A stretch of 64,000 nt of DNA from Lysobacter arvi (GCA_031216755.1 JARUHG010000005.1:186001-250000); one strand, 5' to 3'; numbered from the stretch's first letter, positions 9,093 to 17,712 are shown. The notes: generated by a model from the sequence alone, not told the origin. Translations and numbers: made by a program.

Positions 9093-9367
9093 GGGTACAC
9101 CTCCAGAATCCACGTCGGGAGAAGGGTGCAAGGCGATGCGCGCCGGCAACGGGCCGCGAGAAGTCGCGAGAATCGCGCGCGATGCGTGCAGCGCAAGTGA
9201 AGCGGCCTGGTGCTCGCCGCGCGCATGTCGCTGACTGCGCGCCTGCGTCGGCGGCGTGGATGGCATGACGTTTATTTCACCATCGCCGGCTGCATGGGCG
9301 CCGGCACGGTGTTGACGATCGACGTGGCCGGGTCGTGCGCGACGGGGCCGCCACCTGGCTTGCGCCG

Positions 9368-10615
9368 TCAGGCCGAACTCGACGAACGCCCGCTGCCGTT
9401 CGTACGTACCACGCTGCTGCGAGGCAAGGCGGCGGATGTGACCGCAGCGAGTCCGACCAACAGCGCGGAAATCCACAGGCAGGCATCCAACCCGGCGACC
9501 TGGAAAACCCATCCGGACAGCACCGTGCCGAGGAGCCGCCCGAGCGCATTGGCCATGTAGTAGAAGCCGACGTCCAATGACACGCCGTCCTCCGCCGCGT
9601 AGCTGACGATCAGGTAGCTGTGCAGGGCGGAGTTGATCGCGAACAGCACGCCGAAGACCGCCAGCCCTGCGATCAGGACGACCTGTGGAGAGAACTGTCG
9701 CACGAGCATGAACGCCATGATCGCGGGCACGATGGCCAACGCCGTCGCCCATCCAGGGGCGGCCCGGCCGCCCGGCGCTTCGCCGGTTCGACGCCCGATC
9801 ACGAACGGCGCTGCGGACTGGACGATGCCGTAGCCGATGACCCACGCGGCCATGAAGCTGCCGACCTGCCAGAAATCCCATCCAAGCGACTGGGCCAGGA
9901 AGACCGGAAGCGCCACCACGAACCACACATCGCGCGCACCGAACAGGAACAGGCGTGCGGCCGAGAGCAGGTTGATGGCGCGGCTCTTGGAAAGGATGTC
10001 GCGGAACTTCGGCTTTGATCTCGCCTTGCCGAGGTCACGCTTCAACAGCGCCAGGCCGAGCACCAGGACCAGCGCCAGCGCGACAGCCATCACCGCGACG
10101 GCGGGCCTGAATCCGATCGCGGTCAGCAGCGCGCCGCCAAGGAAGAAGCCGATGCCCTTGAGCGCATTCTTCGAGCCCGTCAGTGCCGCCACCCAACGGA
10201 ACAGCGTGCCTGGCCGATCGGCCGGCACGAGCAGCTTGATGCTGCTCTTGGCGCTCATCTTGTTGAGGTCCTTCGCGATTCCGGACAGCGCCTGCGCGCC
10301 CATCACCCACGGCACCGTCAGCCAGGTCGCGGGCACCAGCAGCATCGACAAGGCGACGACCTGCATCGCCAGGCCGATGTTCATCGTCCGATTGAGCCCG
10401 ATGTGCGCGCCCAGCCATCCGCCGACGAGATTGGTGACGACACCGAAGATCTCGTAGAACAGGAACAGCAGGGCGACCTGCAGCGGCGAATAGCCAAGCT
10501 CGTGGAAGTGCAGCACCACGAGCATGCGCAACGCGCCATCCGTCAACGTGAAGGCCCAGTAGTTTCCCGTGATCAGCAGGTACTGCCGGACGTCTGGCGA
10601 AAGGCGCGCGAGCAT
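9368..10615 (-). CDS. arsJ: ArsJ, MFS exporter of 1-arseno-3-phosphoglycerate
   Basis: 415 residues, 11-12 hydrophobic segments of the major facilitator type. Typical ArsJ sequence is seen at the N-terminus (YLLITGNYWAFTLTDGALRM) and in QALSGIAKDLNKMSAKSSIK. The gene starts 3 bases after the GAPDH stop, as in known gapdh-arsJ pairs. Established biology: the paired GAPDH makes 1-arseno-3-phosphoglycerate from arsenate and glyceraldehyde 3-phosphate, and ArsJ exports it, after which it hydrolyses outside. Together with arsR and arsC upstream this forms a four-gene minus-strand operon. A generic MFS transporter is excluded by the sequence and by linkage. Confidence 0.92.
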   Translation of the reverse strand: MLARLSPDVRQYLLITGNYWAFTLTDGALRMLVVLHFHELGYSPLQVALLFLFYEIFGVVTNLVGGWLGAHIGLNRTMNIGLAMQVVALSMLLVPATWLTVPWVMGAQALSGIAKDLNKMSAKSSIKLLVPADRPGTLFRWVAALTGSKNALKGIGFFLGGALLTAIGFRPAVAVMAVALALVLVLGLALLKRDLGKARSKPKFRDILSKSRAINLLSAARLFLFGARDVWFVVALPVFLAQSLGWDFWQVGSFMAAWVIGYGIVQSAAPFVIGRRTGEAPGGRAAPGWATALAIVPAIMAFMLVRQFSPQVVLIAGLAVFGVLFAINSALHSYLIVSYAAEDGVSLDVGFYYMANALGRLLGTVLSGWVFQVAGLDACLWISALLVGLAAVTSAALPRSSVVRTNGSGRSSSSA

Positions 10616-10618
10616 GGG

Positions 10619-11626
10619 TCAGCGATCCGCCCCGCCTACGTACTGCACCAGCTCCGCGGTGCGGTTCACGTAACCCCACTCGTTGTCGTACCACGCGTAG
10701 ATCTTCACCTGCGTGCCATTGATCACCAGGGTGGACAACGCATCGACGATGCCCGAACGCGGGTCGGTCCGGTAATCGATCGAGACCAGCGGGCGCGTCT
10801 CGTAGCCCAGCACGCCCTTGAGTTCACCGTCAGCCGCGGCCTGCAGGAGCGCGTTGACTTCTTCGGCCGTGGTGGCGCGTTCGACCTCGAACACGCAGTC
10901 GGTCAGCGAGGCATTCGTCAGCGGCACGCGCACGGCATGGCCATCGAGACGTCCCTTCAGCTCCGGGAAGATCTCGGCGATGGCGGTCGCCGATCCCGTG
11001 GACGTCGGAATGAGGCTGCTCCCGCACGACCGCGCACGTCGCAGGTCCTTGTGCGGCGCATCGACGATGACCTGCGTGTTGGTCAGGCTGTGGATCGTGG
11101 TCAGGCTGCCATGGCGGATGCCCAGCGACTCGTGGATGACCTTCACCACCGGCGCGAAACAGTTGGTGGTGCACGAGGCCGCCGAAACGATGCGGTGCCT
11201 GGCTGGATCGAAGCGCCCGTGATTCACGCCCATGACGATGTCCAGCGCACCGGCCGACTTGACCGGCGCGGTCACGACCACGCGCTCCACGCCCTGATCG
11301 AGGTACGGCTGCAGGACATCGGGCTTGCGGAACTTGCCCGAGGCCTCCACCACCACATCGCAATGCGACCAGTCGGTCGCGTCGATGTCCTGGTTGCGCG
11401 TAACCGGAATACGAACGCCGTCGATCACGATGGCGTCGCCGTCCGCGATGGCCTCCCTATCCCAGCGTCCGTGGACCGAGTCGAAGTTCAACAGATGCGC
11501 CAGCGTTGCCGCATCGCCGGCCGGGTCGTTCACCTGCACGAACCGGAGTTCCGGATTTCCCCAGGCCGCACGCAGGGTGAGGCGGCCCATTCGGCCGAAG
11601 CCGTTGATGCCAACGCGAATGCTCAT
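10619..11626 (-). CDS. ArsJ-associated glyceraldehyde-3-phosphate dehydrogenase
   Basis: 335 residues, full-length type I GAPDH. The Rossmann start is [14 protein letters not shown], the catalytic Cys is in [12 protein letters not shown], and the conserved ends are [16 protein letters not shown] and [11 protein letters not shown]. GAPDHs in this operon context accept arsenate instead of phosphate and feed ArsJ; the central glycolytic gene is normally elsewhere. The ATG at 11626 opens directly on the Rossmann fold; the frame extends to 12133 only as shadow over arsC. arsC ends 32 bases upstream and arsJ begins 3 bases downstream. Confidence 0.92.
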   Translation of the reverse strand: MSIRVGINGFGRMGRLTLRAAWGNPELRFVQVNDPAGDAATLAHLLNFDSVHGRWDREAIADGDAIVIDGVRIPVTRNQDIDATDWSHCDVVVEASGKFRKPDVLQPYLDQGVERVVVTAPVKSAGALDIVMGVNHGRFDPARHRIVSAASCTTNCFAPVVKVIHESLGIRHGSLTTIHSLTNTQVIVDAPHKDLRRARSCGSSLIPTSTGSATAIAEIFPELKGRLDGHAVRVPLTNASLTDCVFEVERATTAEEVNALLQAAADGELKGVLGYETRPLVSIDYRTDPRSGIVDALSTLVINGTQVKIYAWYDNEWGYVNRTAELVQYVGGADR

Positions 11627-11658
11627 GGAAGGCTCTGTTGCGAGTGGAATGGAATGGC

Positions 11659-12162
11659 TCAGGCGGTGGTCGGGGTTTCGCTGATCTGCCGCAGCCTGGT
11701 TGCGGCGGCCAGTCGATCCAGCCCCTCCATGCGCAGCGACAACAACAACGAGATCCGCTGCTGCAGCAGGAGAAACGCATTCGAGAACGCCTTGCGCACC
11801 TGCTCGGGCGTGCCGGTGACCGCAGCGGGATCCGGGATGCTCCAGTGCGCCGTGATCGGCTGTCCGGGCCAGACCGGACAGGATTCGCCGGCGGCGCGGT
11901 CGCACACGGTGATCACCAGATCCATTTCCGGCGCACCCGGCTGCGCATAGTCGGCCAGGCGCTTGCTGTGCAGCACGCTGACCTCCAGGCCGGCGTCCGT
12001 CATCACCTGCAGCGCCATGGGGTGGACGCGTCCGGCGGGGTGACTGCCGGCGCTGAACGCCCGGACTCGTCCCTTTCCCATCGAATTGGCCAACGCTTCG
12101 GCCATCTGGCTTCGTGCCGAATTGCCGGTGCACACGAACAGGACGTTGTAACGGTCTTTCAT
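11659..12162 (-). CDS. arsC: Arsenate reductase, thioredoxin-coupled (low-molecular-weight phosphatase fold)
   Basis: 167 residues. The P-loop [12 protein letters not shown] holds Cys11 in the C-x5-R anion-binding motif. The two redox cysteines of the thioredoxin-linked class are seen as Cys87 and Cys95 ([13 protein letters not shown]). The enzyme reduces arsenate to arsenite through a Cys relay. After residue 135 there is an extra helical tail (leucine-rich, [15 protein letters not shown]) seen in some proteobacterial ArsC proteins. No arsenite-specific pump (ArsB or Acr3) is visible in this operon, so arsenite must leave by a transporter encoded elsewhere, possibly the MFS protein at 15399. 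Confidence 0.93.
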   Translation of the reverse strand: MKDRYNVLFVCTGNSARSQMAEALANSMGKGRVRAFSAGSHPAGRVHPMALQVMTDAGLEVSVLHSKRLADYAQPGAPEMDLVITVCDRAAGESCPVWPGQPITAHWSIPDPAAVTGTPEQVRKAFSNAFLLLQQRISLLLSLRMEGLDRLAAATRLRQISETPTTA

Positions 12163-12273
12163 GGGACCTCTGCGATGTTTACGGCTTGGAAGAGCGGACG
12201 ACGTATCAATGCCTCGTGGCGTTCAGGCACTCGTTCCACGACTCGCGGCGCACGCGATGCCGCGCCTGGTGCA

Positions 12274-12627
12274 TCAGCGCGCGCGGGAACGAACGGGAAT
12301 GGCATCGGCCGCCACGCGGACGTCCGGTGCGCATTTGCCCGGATCCCCGCCGCAACAGTTGCGCGTCAGGAAATCCACCAGCGCCTGCATCGCCTCGAAG
12401 TTCGCCCGGTAGCGGATGTTGCGGCTGTTCTTCTCGGCCTCGATGAGCCCGGCGTGCGACAGCGCCTTGAGGTGGAACGAGAGGGTCGCGTTCGGGATGT
12501 CGAACGTCTGGGCGAGGTCGCTCGGGTAAGCGCCCTCCGGTCCAAGCTCCACCAGATGGCGGTAGATGCTCAGGCGGGAGGCATGGGCCAGCGCGGCCAT
12601 GGCGGTGACGGCGTTATTCGTATCCAT
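12274..12627 (-). CDS. arsR: ArsR-family arsenical-responsive repressor
   Basis: 117 residues, winged helix-turn-helix. The DNA-binding region is DIPNATLSFHLKALSHAGLI (about residues 43-62). The As(III) site is not the ELCVCDL type. Instead three Cys residues lie in the C-terminal part (Cys91, Cys92 and Cys99, NCCGGDPGKC), resembling the CC-x5-C site of the Acidithiobacillus ferrooxidans ArsR class, with one extra residue in the spacing. It is the first gene of the arsR-arsC-gapdh-arsJ operon and should repress it until arsenite binds. A candidate operator (12630-12645) sits 2 bases before the start codon. Confidence 0.92.
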   Translation of the reverse strand: MDTNNAVTAMAALAHASRLSIYRHLVELGPEGAYPSDLAQTFDIPNATLSFHLKALSHAGLIEAEKNSRNIRYRANFEAMQALVDFLTRNCCGGDPGKCAPDVRVAADAIPVRSRAR

Positions 12628-12629
12628 AT

Positions 12630-12645
12630 TTCCAGTATGTTGGAA
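12630..12645. promoter_or_regulatory. Candidate ArsR operator
   Basis: A TTCCA-N6-TGGAA dyad lies 2 bases upstream of the arsR start codon, and a further TGGAA half-site (ATGGAAC) follows at 12649-12653. Position and symmetry fit an autoregulatory ArsR site; binding is inferred. Confidence 0.5.
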
Positions 12646-12755
12646 TCATGGAACCGCGGCAAGCCCCGGAGGCGGAGCGCGGGCTTGCCTGCCCTTGCAG
12701 CGAACCGCTCGGGAGTGGGTCATCGGCTCAATTCACGGAGCCGTGCACCGCATGC

Positions 12756-12783
12756 TTGACAGGCGGGTCAGGAGGAATATAGT
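12756..12783 (+). promoter_or_regulatory. Sigma-70 promoter of the MarR gene
   Basis: A perfect -35 box TTGACA (12756-12761), 16-base spacer and -10 box TATAGT (12778-12783). The -10 box is embedded in the dyad operator at 12777-12801, so a bound repressor would exclude RNA polymerase. The start codon at 12812 gives a leader of only about 20 bases. Confidence 0.7.
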
Positions 12784-12801
12784 TGCGACTAACAACGATA
12801 T
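12777..12801. promoter_or_regulatory. MarR-type dyad operator, copy 1
   Basis: A 25-bp dyad of the form ATAT-N-GTTG-N7-CAAC-N-ATAT overlapping the -10 box of the marR gene. The core (12782-12796) recurs with two changes at 13361-13375 in front of the acetyltransferase gene. This points to one regulator controlling both units. Confidence 0.65.
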
Positions 12802-12811
12802 TCCTCCGCCG

Positions 12812-13342
12812 ATGTCCGCCAAGCCCGCCCTCCCAGCGAACTCCCTGCAGCGCGACGCGCAAGCGTTGCATGCGGCCGTGTCGGATCTGGTGCGGGTCTA
12901 TCAGTTCCGCGACCGCGACAGGATCTGCTGCTACGACATCTCGGTCACCCAGTGTTACGCGCTGGAAGCGCTGGTCGAGCGCGGCCCGAGCCGCAGCCAG
13001 GCGCTGGCCGAGGCATTGATGCTCGACAAGAGCACGACGACGCGCGTCGCCGATGCGCTGGTCCGGAAGGGCTACGTCGAACGCCTGCCCGACCCCGACG
13101 ACGCGCGTGCCGTCTCCTTGCGCGTCACGCCGGAAGGCCGCCGGCTCTACGAGAAGATCAACCGCGAACTCATCGAACAACAGGCCGACCTGTTGCGCGA
13201 TCTGGATCCGCAGATGCGCGCGGCCGCGACCGAAATCATCCAGCGACTGGCGCGAGCGGCGCAGGCCCGCTTCGTCTCTGGCGTGAGCGTCGGCAGCTGC
13301 GCGCCTGCGTGCGGCAACGATGCTTCGACGAAGTGCGGTTGA
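12812..13342 (+). CDS. MarR-family regulator with clustered cysteines
   Basis: 176 residues. The winged helix-turn-helix is complete: SRSQALAEALMLDKSTTTRV (recognition helix) and the wing YVERLPDPDDARAV, with a dimerising C-terminal helix. Cysteines are unusual for the family: Cys39-Cys40 and Cys48 in the region before the recognition helices (RICCYDISVTQC), and three more in the tail (SCAPACG and KCG). A thiol-based sensor of arsenicals, antimonials or electrophiles is a reasonable inference. It is divergent from the ars operon and sits upstream of the acetyltransferase/flavoprotein/MFS run. The ATG at 12812 is used. The 12753 ATG lies in the promoter spacer. Confidence 0.88.
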   Translation: MSAKPALPANSLQRDAQALHAAVSDLVRVYQFRDRDRICCYDISVTQCYALEALVERGPSRSQALAEALMLDKSTTTRVADALVRKGYVERLPDPDDARAVSLRVTPEGRRLYEKINRELIEQQADLLRDLDPQMRAAATEIIQRLARAAQARFVSGVSVGSCAPACGNDASTKCG

Positions 13343-13360
13343 CCTTTTTTTGCCCGAATA

Positions 13361-13375
13361 GTTGTCACTAACAAC
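13361..13375. promoter_or_regulatory. MarR-type dyad operator, copy 2
   Basis: GTTGT-CACTA-ACAAC, a perfect 5-bp dyad sharing 13 of 15 bases with the core of copy 1. It ends 11 bases before the chosen acetyltransferase start. A possible -35 (TTGACC, 13339-13344) precedes it, but no convincing -10 is seen at the right spacing. Confidence 0.6.
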
Positions 13376-13386
13376 AGGTGATGGGA

Positions 13387-13929
13387 ATGATCAGGATTCG
13401 ATCGGCGGAAACGGAGGACGCGAGCGCCATCGCGGCCATTTACAACCAGGGCATCGCAGAGCGCTCTTCGACCTTTGAAACGAATCCGCGCTCGACCGCG
13501 GATCTGGAGCAACGCCTGGCCGACATCGCGCGTTACCCGTTGCTCGTCGCGACCGGCGAAGCAGGCGACGTGCTCGGCTGGGCGGGGCTCAGCAGCTATC
13601 GTCCTCGCGACTGCTACGCCGGGATCGGCGAGTTCTCCGTCTATCTCGACGCCAAGGCGCGCGGCCAGGGCATCGGACGCCAGTTGCTGCATGCGTTGAT
13701 CGATGTCGCCCGGGAGCGCGGCTACTGGAAGCTGCTGTCGCGGATCTTCCTGTTCAACACGGCCAGTCGCGCACTGTGCCGATCCGTCGGCTTCCGCGAA
13801 GTCGGCATCTACGAAAAGCACGGCCAGCTCGAAGGACGATGGCTCGACGTCGTCATCGTCGAGCGCCTGATTCCCGAAAACCTTTCGACCCCGACGACCG
13901 AAGCCGACGCGGCTGCGGCGACGGCCTGA
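13387..13929 (+). CDS. GNAT acetyltransferase, ArsN1 / phosphinothricin acetyltransferase-like
   Basis: 180 residues. It reads as a PAT-type GNAT: IYNQGIAERSSTFET, the acetyl-CoA loop ARGQGIGRQLLHAL, and the C-terminal LCRSVGFREVGIYEKHGQL. Members of this branch found in ars clusters (ArsN1) acetylate the amino group of arsinothricin or phosphinothricin. Location beside an ars operon supports ArsN1, but phosphinothricin or methionine-sulfoximine cannot be excluded from sequence. Possible starts are 13378 (GTG), 13381 and 13387; the last is chosen because AGGTGA lies 5 bases before it and the fold begins there (MIRIRSAE). The flavoprotein gene follows 9 bases later. Confidence 0.82.
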   Translation: MIRIRSAETEDASAIAAIYNQGIAERSSTFETNPRSTADLEQRLADIARYPLLVATGEAGDVLGWAGLSSYRPRDCYAGIGEFSVYLDAKARGQGIGRQLLHALIDVARERGYWKLLSRIFLFNTASRALCRSVGFREVGIYEKHGQLEGRWLDVVIVERLIPENLSTPTTEADAAAATA

Positions 13930-13938
13930 GGAGCTCCC

Positions 13939-15396
13939 ATGAACAATGCACTTCCTGTTGTCGTCATCGGCGCCGGCCCGGTGGGCCTGGCCGCCGCGGC
14001 CCATCTGCTTGAGCGTGGCCTGACTCCGCTGGTCCTGGAGGCCGGCGAGTCGGTTGGCGCCGGCATGCTGCAGTGGGCCCATGTGCGGATGTTCTCGCCG
14101 TGGGAATTCACCCTCGATCGTGCCGCACGTGCGCTGCTGGCCAGGCAGGGATGGCAGGCGCCCGACCTGGCCGCGTTCCCCACCGGCGGCGAAGTGGTTG
14201 CGCGATACCTGAAGCCGCTTGCCGATACACCGCAGATCCGGCCGCATCTCCGCCTCGGCGCACGCGTCGTCGTGGTGGCGAAACAACGCCGTGATCGCAT
14301 GAAGGACGCGCAGCGCAACGACGTTCCGTTCGTCGTCCGGTATGAAGACGCGACCGGCGAACATGAACTGCTGGCGCAGGCGGTGATCGATGCCTCCGGC
14401 ACCATCGACAACCCGAGTCCGATGGGTGCGTCCGGCATCCCCGCGCTGGGCGAGCGCTCGCTCGCATCGCAGGTCTTCTACGGAATGCCGGACGTGCTCG
14501 GCAAGCACCGGGAACGCTACGCGGGCAAACGCGTCCTCGTCGTGGGCAGCGGGCATTCGGCCTTCAACGTCCTGAGCGATCTGGCGCGCCTGTCCAGGCA
14601 GGTGCCCGGCATGCAGATCGAATGGGCCATCCGTCGCCCGTCACTTCAGCGCGTGCTGGGCGGCGGAGAAAACGATCAGCTCAGGGAACGCGGCAAGCTC
14701 GGGCTGACCATCAGGCAGTTGGTCAATGAAGGTGTCCTTCGCGTCGCGACGAACTTCCATCTCGACCGGCTCGAGAAGACGGCCGGTGGCATCGTCGCGC
14801 ATGGCGATGGCAAGGCACTTCCGCCGGTGGATGAAGTCGTGGCCGCGACGGGCTTCCGCCCCGACGTCTCGCTCCTGTCGGAGCTGCGCATTTCGCTCGA
14901 CCCGGGCACGCAGAGTCCCACGGCGCTGGCCCCGCTGATCGATCCCAACCAACACAGTTGCGGCAGCGTCCGGCCGCACGGCGCCGAGGAACTCAAGCAT
15001 CCCGACGCGAACGTCTACATCGTCGGCATGAAAAGCTACGGCCGTGCGCCGACCTTTCTCCTGCTGACCGGATACGAGCAGGTGCGTTCGGTGGTGTCGG
15101 CCATCGCCGGCGATTGGGAGGCTGCGCGTCGCGTGGAGCTGGTGCTGCCGGAGACGGGGGTTTGCATCACGCAGTTCGCCGATGAAGAAGAAGCTGCGGT
15201 GCAATCCAGCTGCTGCGGTACCGCACCGCGTGAGCCGGAAAAGAACGTTGCTTGCTGTGGCGGGCCCGCAAAGGAATCGGTCAGCGCGTGCTGCGCCGAA
15301 GATGAGCAGGCGAAGGCGAATGGCAGCGCCGGTTGCGGCTGCAGTACCACGCCGGTCACGCCTGCCCCTGCACGCACCCGCTGCTGCGCGGCCTGA
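13939..15396 (+). CDS. FAD/NAD(P)-binding flavoprotein with vicinal-cysteine-rich tail
   Basis: 485 residues. Two dinucleotide-binding motifs are visible: VVIGAGPVGLAAAAHL at the N-terminus (FAD) and VLVVGSGHSAFNVLSDLA near residue 200 (NADPH), with EVVAATGFRPD, the typical ATG motif of flavin monooxygenase-like reductases. This resembles flavoproteins of the ArsO type sometimes found in ars clusters. After about residue 410 a non-catalytic tail of about 70 residues carries vicinal Cys pairs: SSCCGT, ACCGG, ACCAE, GCGCS and RCCAA. Such pairs suit As(III) or Sb(III) binding. GAGGAG overlaps the upstream stop codon and fixes the start. The MFS gene begins 2 bases downstream. Confidence 0.85.
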   Translation: MNNALPVVVIGAGPVGLAAAAHLLERGLTPLVLEAGESVGAGMLQWAHVRMFSPWEFTLDRAARALLARQGWQAPDLAAFPTGGEVVARYLKPLADTPQIRPHLRLGARVVVVAKQRRDRMKDAQRNDVPFVVRYEDATGEHELLAQAVIDASGTIDNPSPMGASGIPALGERSLASQVFYGMPDVLGKHRERYAGKRVLVVGSGHSAFNVLSDLARLSRQVPGMQIEWAIRRPSLQRVLGGGENDQLRERGKLGLTIRQLVNEGVLRVATNFHLDRLEKTAGGIVAHGDGKALPPVDEVVAATGFRPDVSLLSELRISLDPGTQSPTALAPLIDPNQHSCGSVRPHGAEELKHPDANVYIVGMKSYGRAPTFLLLTGYEQVRSVVSAIAGDWEAARRVELVLPETGVCITQFADEEEAAVQSSCCGTAPREPEKNVACCGGPAKESVSACCAEDEQAKANGSAGCGCSTTPVTPAPARTRCCAA

Positions 15397-15398
15397 CG

Positions 15399-16559
15399 AT
15401 GCCAGCGCACATGAGGCGTGCCGTCTGGCTGCTGGGACTGTGCCAATGCATCCTCTGGGGCGTTCTGTACTACAGCTTTTCGGTGCTGCTGGTGCCGATG
15501 GAAACCGCGCTGGCCCTGCCCCGCACCGCAGTGGCCGGCGCCTTCTCCGTGGGATTGCTGGCCATGGCCGTGCTGGCCCCGGCCGTCGGTAGGTGGCTCG
15601 ATCTTGGACACGCCGCCAACGTCACTCGTCTTGGCATGGGGCTGGCAGTGCTGGGACTGGGCATCGTCGCCACTGCGAATGGCGCCCCTGCCCTCTATCT
15701 GGGCTGGCTGTGCATGGGCATCGCGATGGCATGTGTGTTGTACGAGCCCGCGTTCGCATTGGTGATACGCGCAGTCGACGACGACATGCACCGCGTTCGC
15801 GCACTCGCCGCAGTGACCGTCATGGGCGGGCTCGCGAGCACGATCTTTCTCCCGATCATTTCGGTGTTGGTCGAGCAACTGGGCTGGCGCGCGGCGGCGC
15901 TGGTCTGCGTCGGCGCCATCGTGTTCGCCGCGTTAATCATGGAAGTGTGGGTGGTGCCTTCGCTTCCGGCGAGCGGCATGTCCAGGTCGAAGTTCCGCTC
16001 GCCGCGCTCGGGCGAGTGGCCGCGTCACATGCGGCCCCTGGTGGCGATCTTCGCTTCGGGCACGCTCGCGAGCATGGCCCTGACGACGCTCCTGATCCCG
16101 CTCCTGCTCCAGCGAGGCGTGGCGCCTTCGGCGGCCGCGCTCGTGCTGGCCGCCTTCGGCATCGCACAGTTGCCTGGTCGCGTCTGGTTGCTTCGCGGAC
16201 GCGGCGGAATGCCAACGCACGTCCTGAAGAGCTGGCCGATCGTCTTCCAGGTCGCAGGCTTGATCGTCGTCATCGTGTCTGCATCGCCTTGGGCGATGGG
16301 CGCGGGAGTCGCCGTCTTCGGCTTGGGATCCGGCCTCCACACTCTGTCCCGCCCGTGGCTGATCCAGCGCTTGTACGGCGTGGCGGACGTCGGGCGCTGG
16401 AACGGCGAAGTCGCCCGCGCGCAGGGCCTCGCGCGCGCCGCGGGTCCGCTGCTCATGGCGGGCGCAGCCGCGATGTCGAGTGCACCGACGGTGCTGATCG
16501 GCATCGCCGGCGTTCTCGCCATCACCCTGCCATTGGCGATTCGCCTTCCCGATCGGTGA
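15399..16559 (+). CDS. MFS transporter of the MarR/ArsN1-like module
   Basis: 386 residues with about 12 hydrophobic segments, e.g. WLLGLCQCILWGVLYYSFSV at the N-terminus and VLIGIAGVLAITLPLAIRL at the C-terminus. It has the two six-helix halves of the major facilitator family, with the central loop around residues 185-205. It starts 2 bases after the flavoprotein stop, so translation is probably coupled. Because its operon encodes an ArsN1-like enzyme and a Cys-tailed flavoprotein, export of an arsenical or modified antibiotic is inferred; the substrate cannot be read from sequence. An alternative start is the ATG at 15411. Confidence 0.85.
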   Translation: MPAHMRRAVWLLGLCQCILWGVLYYSFSVLLVPMETALALPRTAVAGAFSVGLLAMAVLAPAVGRWLDLGHAANVTRLGMGLAVLGLGIVATANGAPALYLGWLCMGIAMACVLYEPAFALVIRAVDDDMHRVRALAAVTVMGGLASTIFLPIISVLVEQLGWRAAALVCVGAIVFAALIMEVWVVPSLPASGMSRSKFRSPRSGEWPRHMRPLVAIFASGTLASMALTTLLIPLLLQRGVAPSAAALVLAAFGIAQLPGRVWLLRGRGGMPTHVLKSWPIVFQVAGLIVVIVSASPWAMGAGVAVFGLGSGLHTLSRPWLIQRLYGVADVGRWNGEVARAQGLARAAGPLLMAGAAAMSSAPTVLIGIAGVLAITLPLAIRLPDR

Positions 16560-16674
16560 CGGACGTGCGACCGGCCCAGCACGCGTCGTGGGCCTCTCGT
16601 ACACTCGGCCCGAACGCGCTTCGACCACGCCGCCCACGCCGCGCCGGCGGCAGCATTGCAACCGGGAAACCGCA

Positions 16675-17691
16675 ATGAACAACCGCACGAGCCAAGCCAC
16701 GCGTTTCATGTCGATGTTGCTGTTGGTGGCGGCGATGCTGCCGACCGCGAGCAATGCGCAATCGAATCCGGCGCCTGGCTCGAATCCCCTGTTCCGCGAC
16801 AAGTTCACTGCCGATCCCGCGCCGCTGGTGGTGGGCGACCGGTTGTATCTCTACGTCGGGCACGATGAGGCCCAGCGCGACGAGATGTTCAACATGCGCG
16901 AATGGCTGGTCTATTCGACCGGCGACATGAAGACCTGGACCGATCACGGTCCGATCATGAAGGTGGCCGACTTCAAATGGGCGAAGGCCGATGCGTGGGC
17001 CGCGCAGGCCATCGAGAAGAGCGGACGATTCTGGTTCTATGCGGCGGTCGAACACGACGACACGCATCCGGGCAAGGCCATCGCGGTCGCCGTGGCCGAC
17101 ACACCCACCGGTCCGTTCGTCGATGCGAAGGGCTCGGCGTTGATCACCAACGAGATGACGCCCAAGGGCACGCACAGTTGGGAGGACATCGACCCCACGG
17201 TGTTCACCGACGATGACGGCACCACCTGGATCGCATGGGGCAACCGGCAGTGCTACATCGCGCGGCTCAAGCCCAACATGATCGAGATCGACGGACCGAT
17301 CACGGAAATCACGCCGCCCCATTTCGAGGAAGGCCCGTGGCTGCACAAGCGCGGCGCGACGTACTACCTGACCTACGCCTCCCTCGACCGCGCGAAGCAC
17401 CGCGACGAAAAGGTGTCTTACGCGACGGCGCCGTCGATCCGGGGTCCGTGGACGTATCGCGGCGAACTGACGGGTTCGGGCAAGTACAGCTTCACGATTC
17501 ATCCCGGAATCGCGCAGTTCAAGGGGAACTGGTACCTGTTCCTGCACAACGCCGCGCTCGCCATCGGCGACCAGAACGGCGCGATCGGCAGGCGCGCGGT
17601 GACCGTCGAGCATCTGCAATACAACGCCGACGGCACGATGAAGCCGGTGGTGCAGACGCAGGCGGGCGTGTCGGTGCCGGCGGCGCGGTGA
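16675..17691 (+). CDS. Secreted glycoside hydrolase family 43 enzyme
   Basis: 338 residues. A signal peptide is followed by a five-bladed beta-propeller of GH43 type. The three catalytic acids are recognisable: the base Asp in FTADPAPLVVGDRLYLY, the pKa-tuning Asp in WEDIDPTVFTDDDG, and the acid Glu in HFEEGPWLHKRG. Family members act on arabinose- or xylose-containing glycans; the exact specificity is not readable. The ATG at 16675 opens the signal peptide (the frame extends to 16588). No carbohydrate-binding module is present. It stands alone on its strand, upstream of a convergent transporter gene. Confidence 0.9.
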   Translation: MNNRTSQATRFMSMLLLVAAMLPTASNAQSNPAPGSNPLFRDKFTADPAPLVVGDRLYLYVGHDEAQRDEMFNMREWLVYSTGDMKTWTDHGPIMKVADFKWAKADAWAAQAIEKSGRFWFYAAVEHDDTHPGKAIAVAVADTPTGPFVDAKGSALITNEMTPKGTHSWEDIDPTVFTDDDGTTWIAWGNRQCYIARLKPNMIEIDGPITEITPPHFEEGPWLHKRGATYYLTYASLDRAKHRDEKVSYATAPSIRGPWTYRGELTGSGKYSFTIHPGIAQFKGNWYLFLHNAALAIGDQNGAIGRRAVTVEHLQYNADGTMKPVVQTQAGVSVPAAR

Positions 17692-17712
17692 ATCCGGAGC
17701 AGCGGCGGATTG

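Noticed and set aside
9093-9926. N-terminal extension of the arylsulfatase frame
   Set aside because: It overlaps arsJ and lacks sulfatase sequence; a strong ribosome binding site marks the start at 9092.
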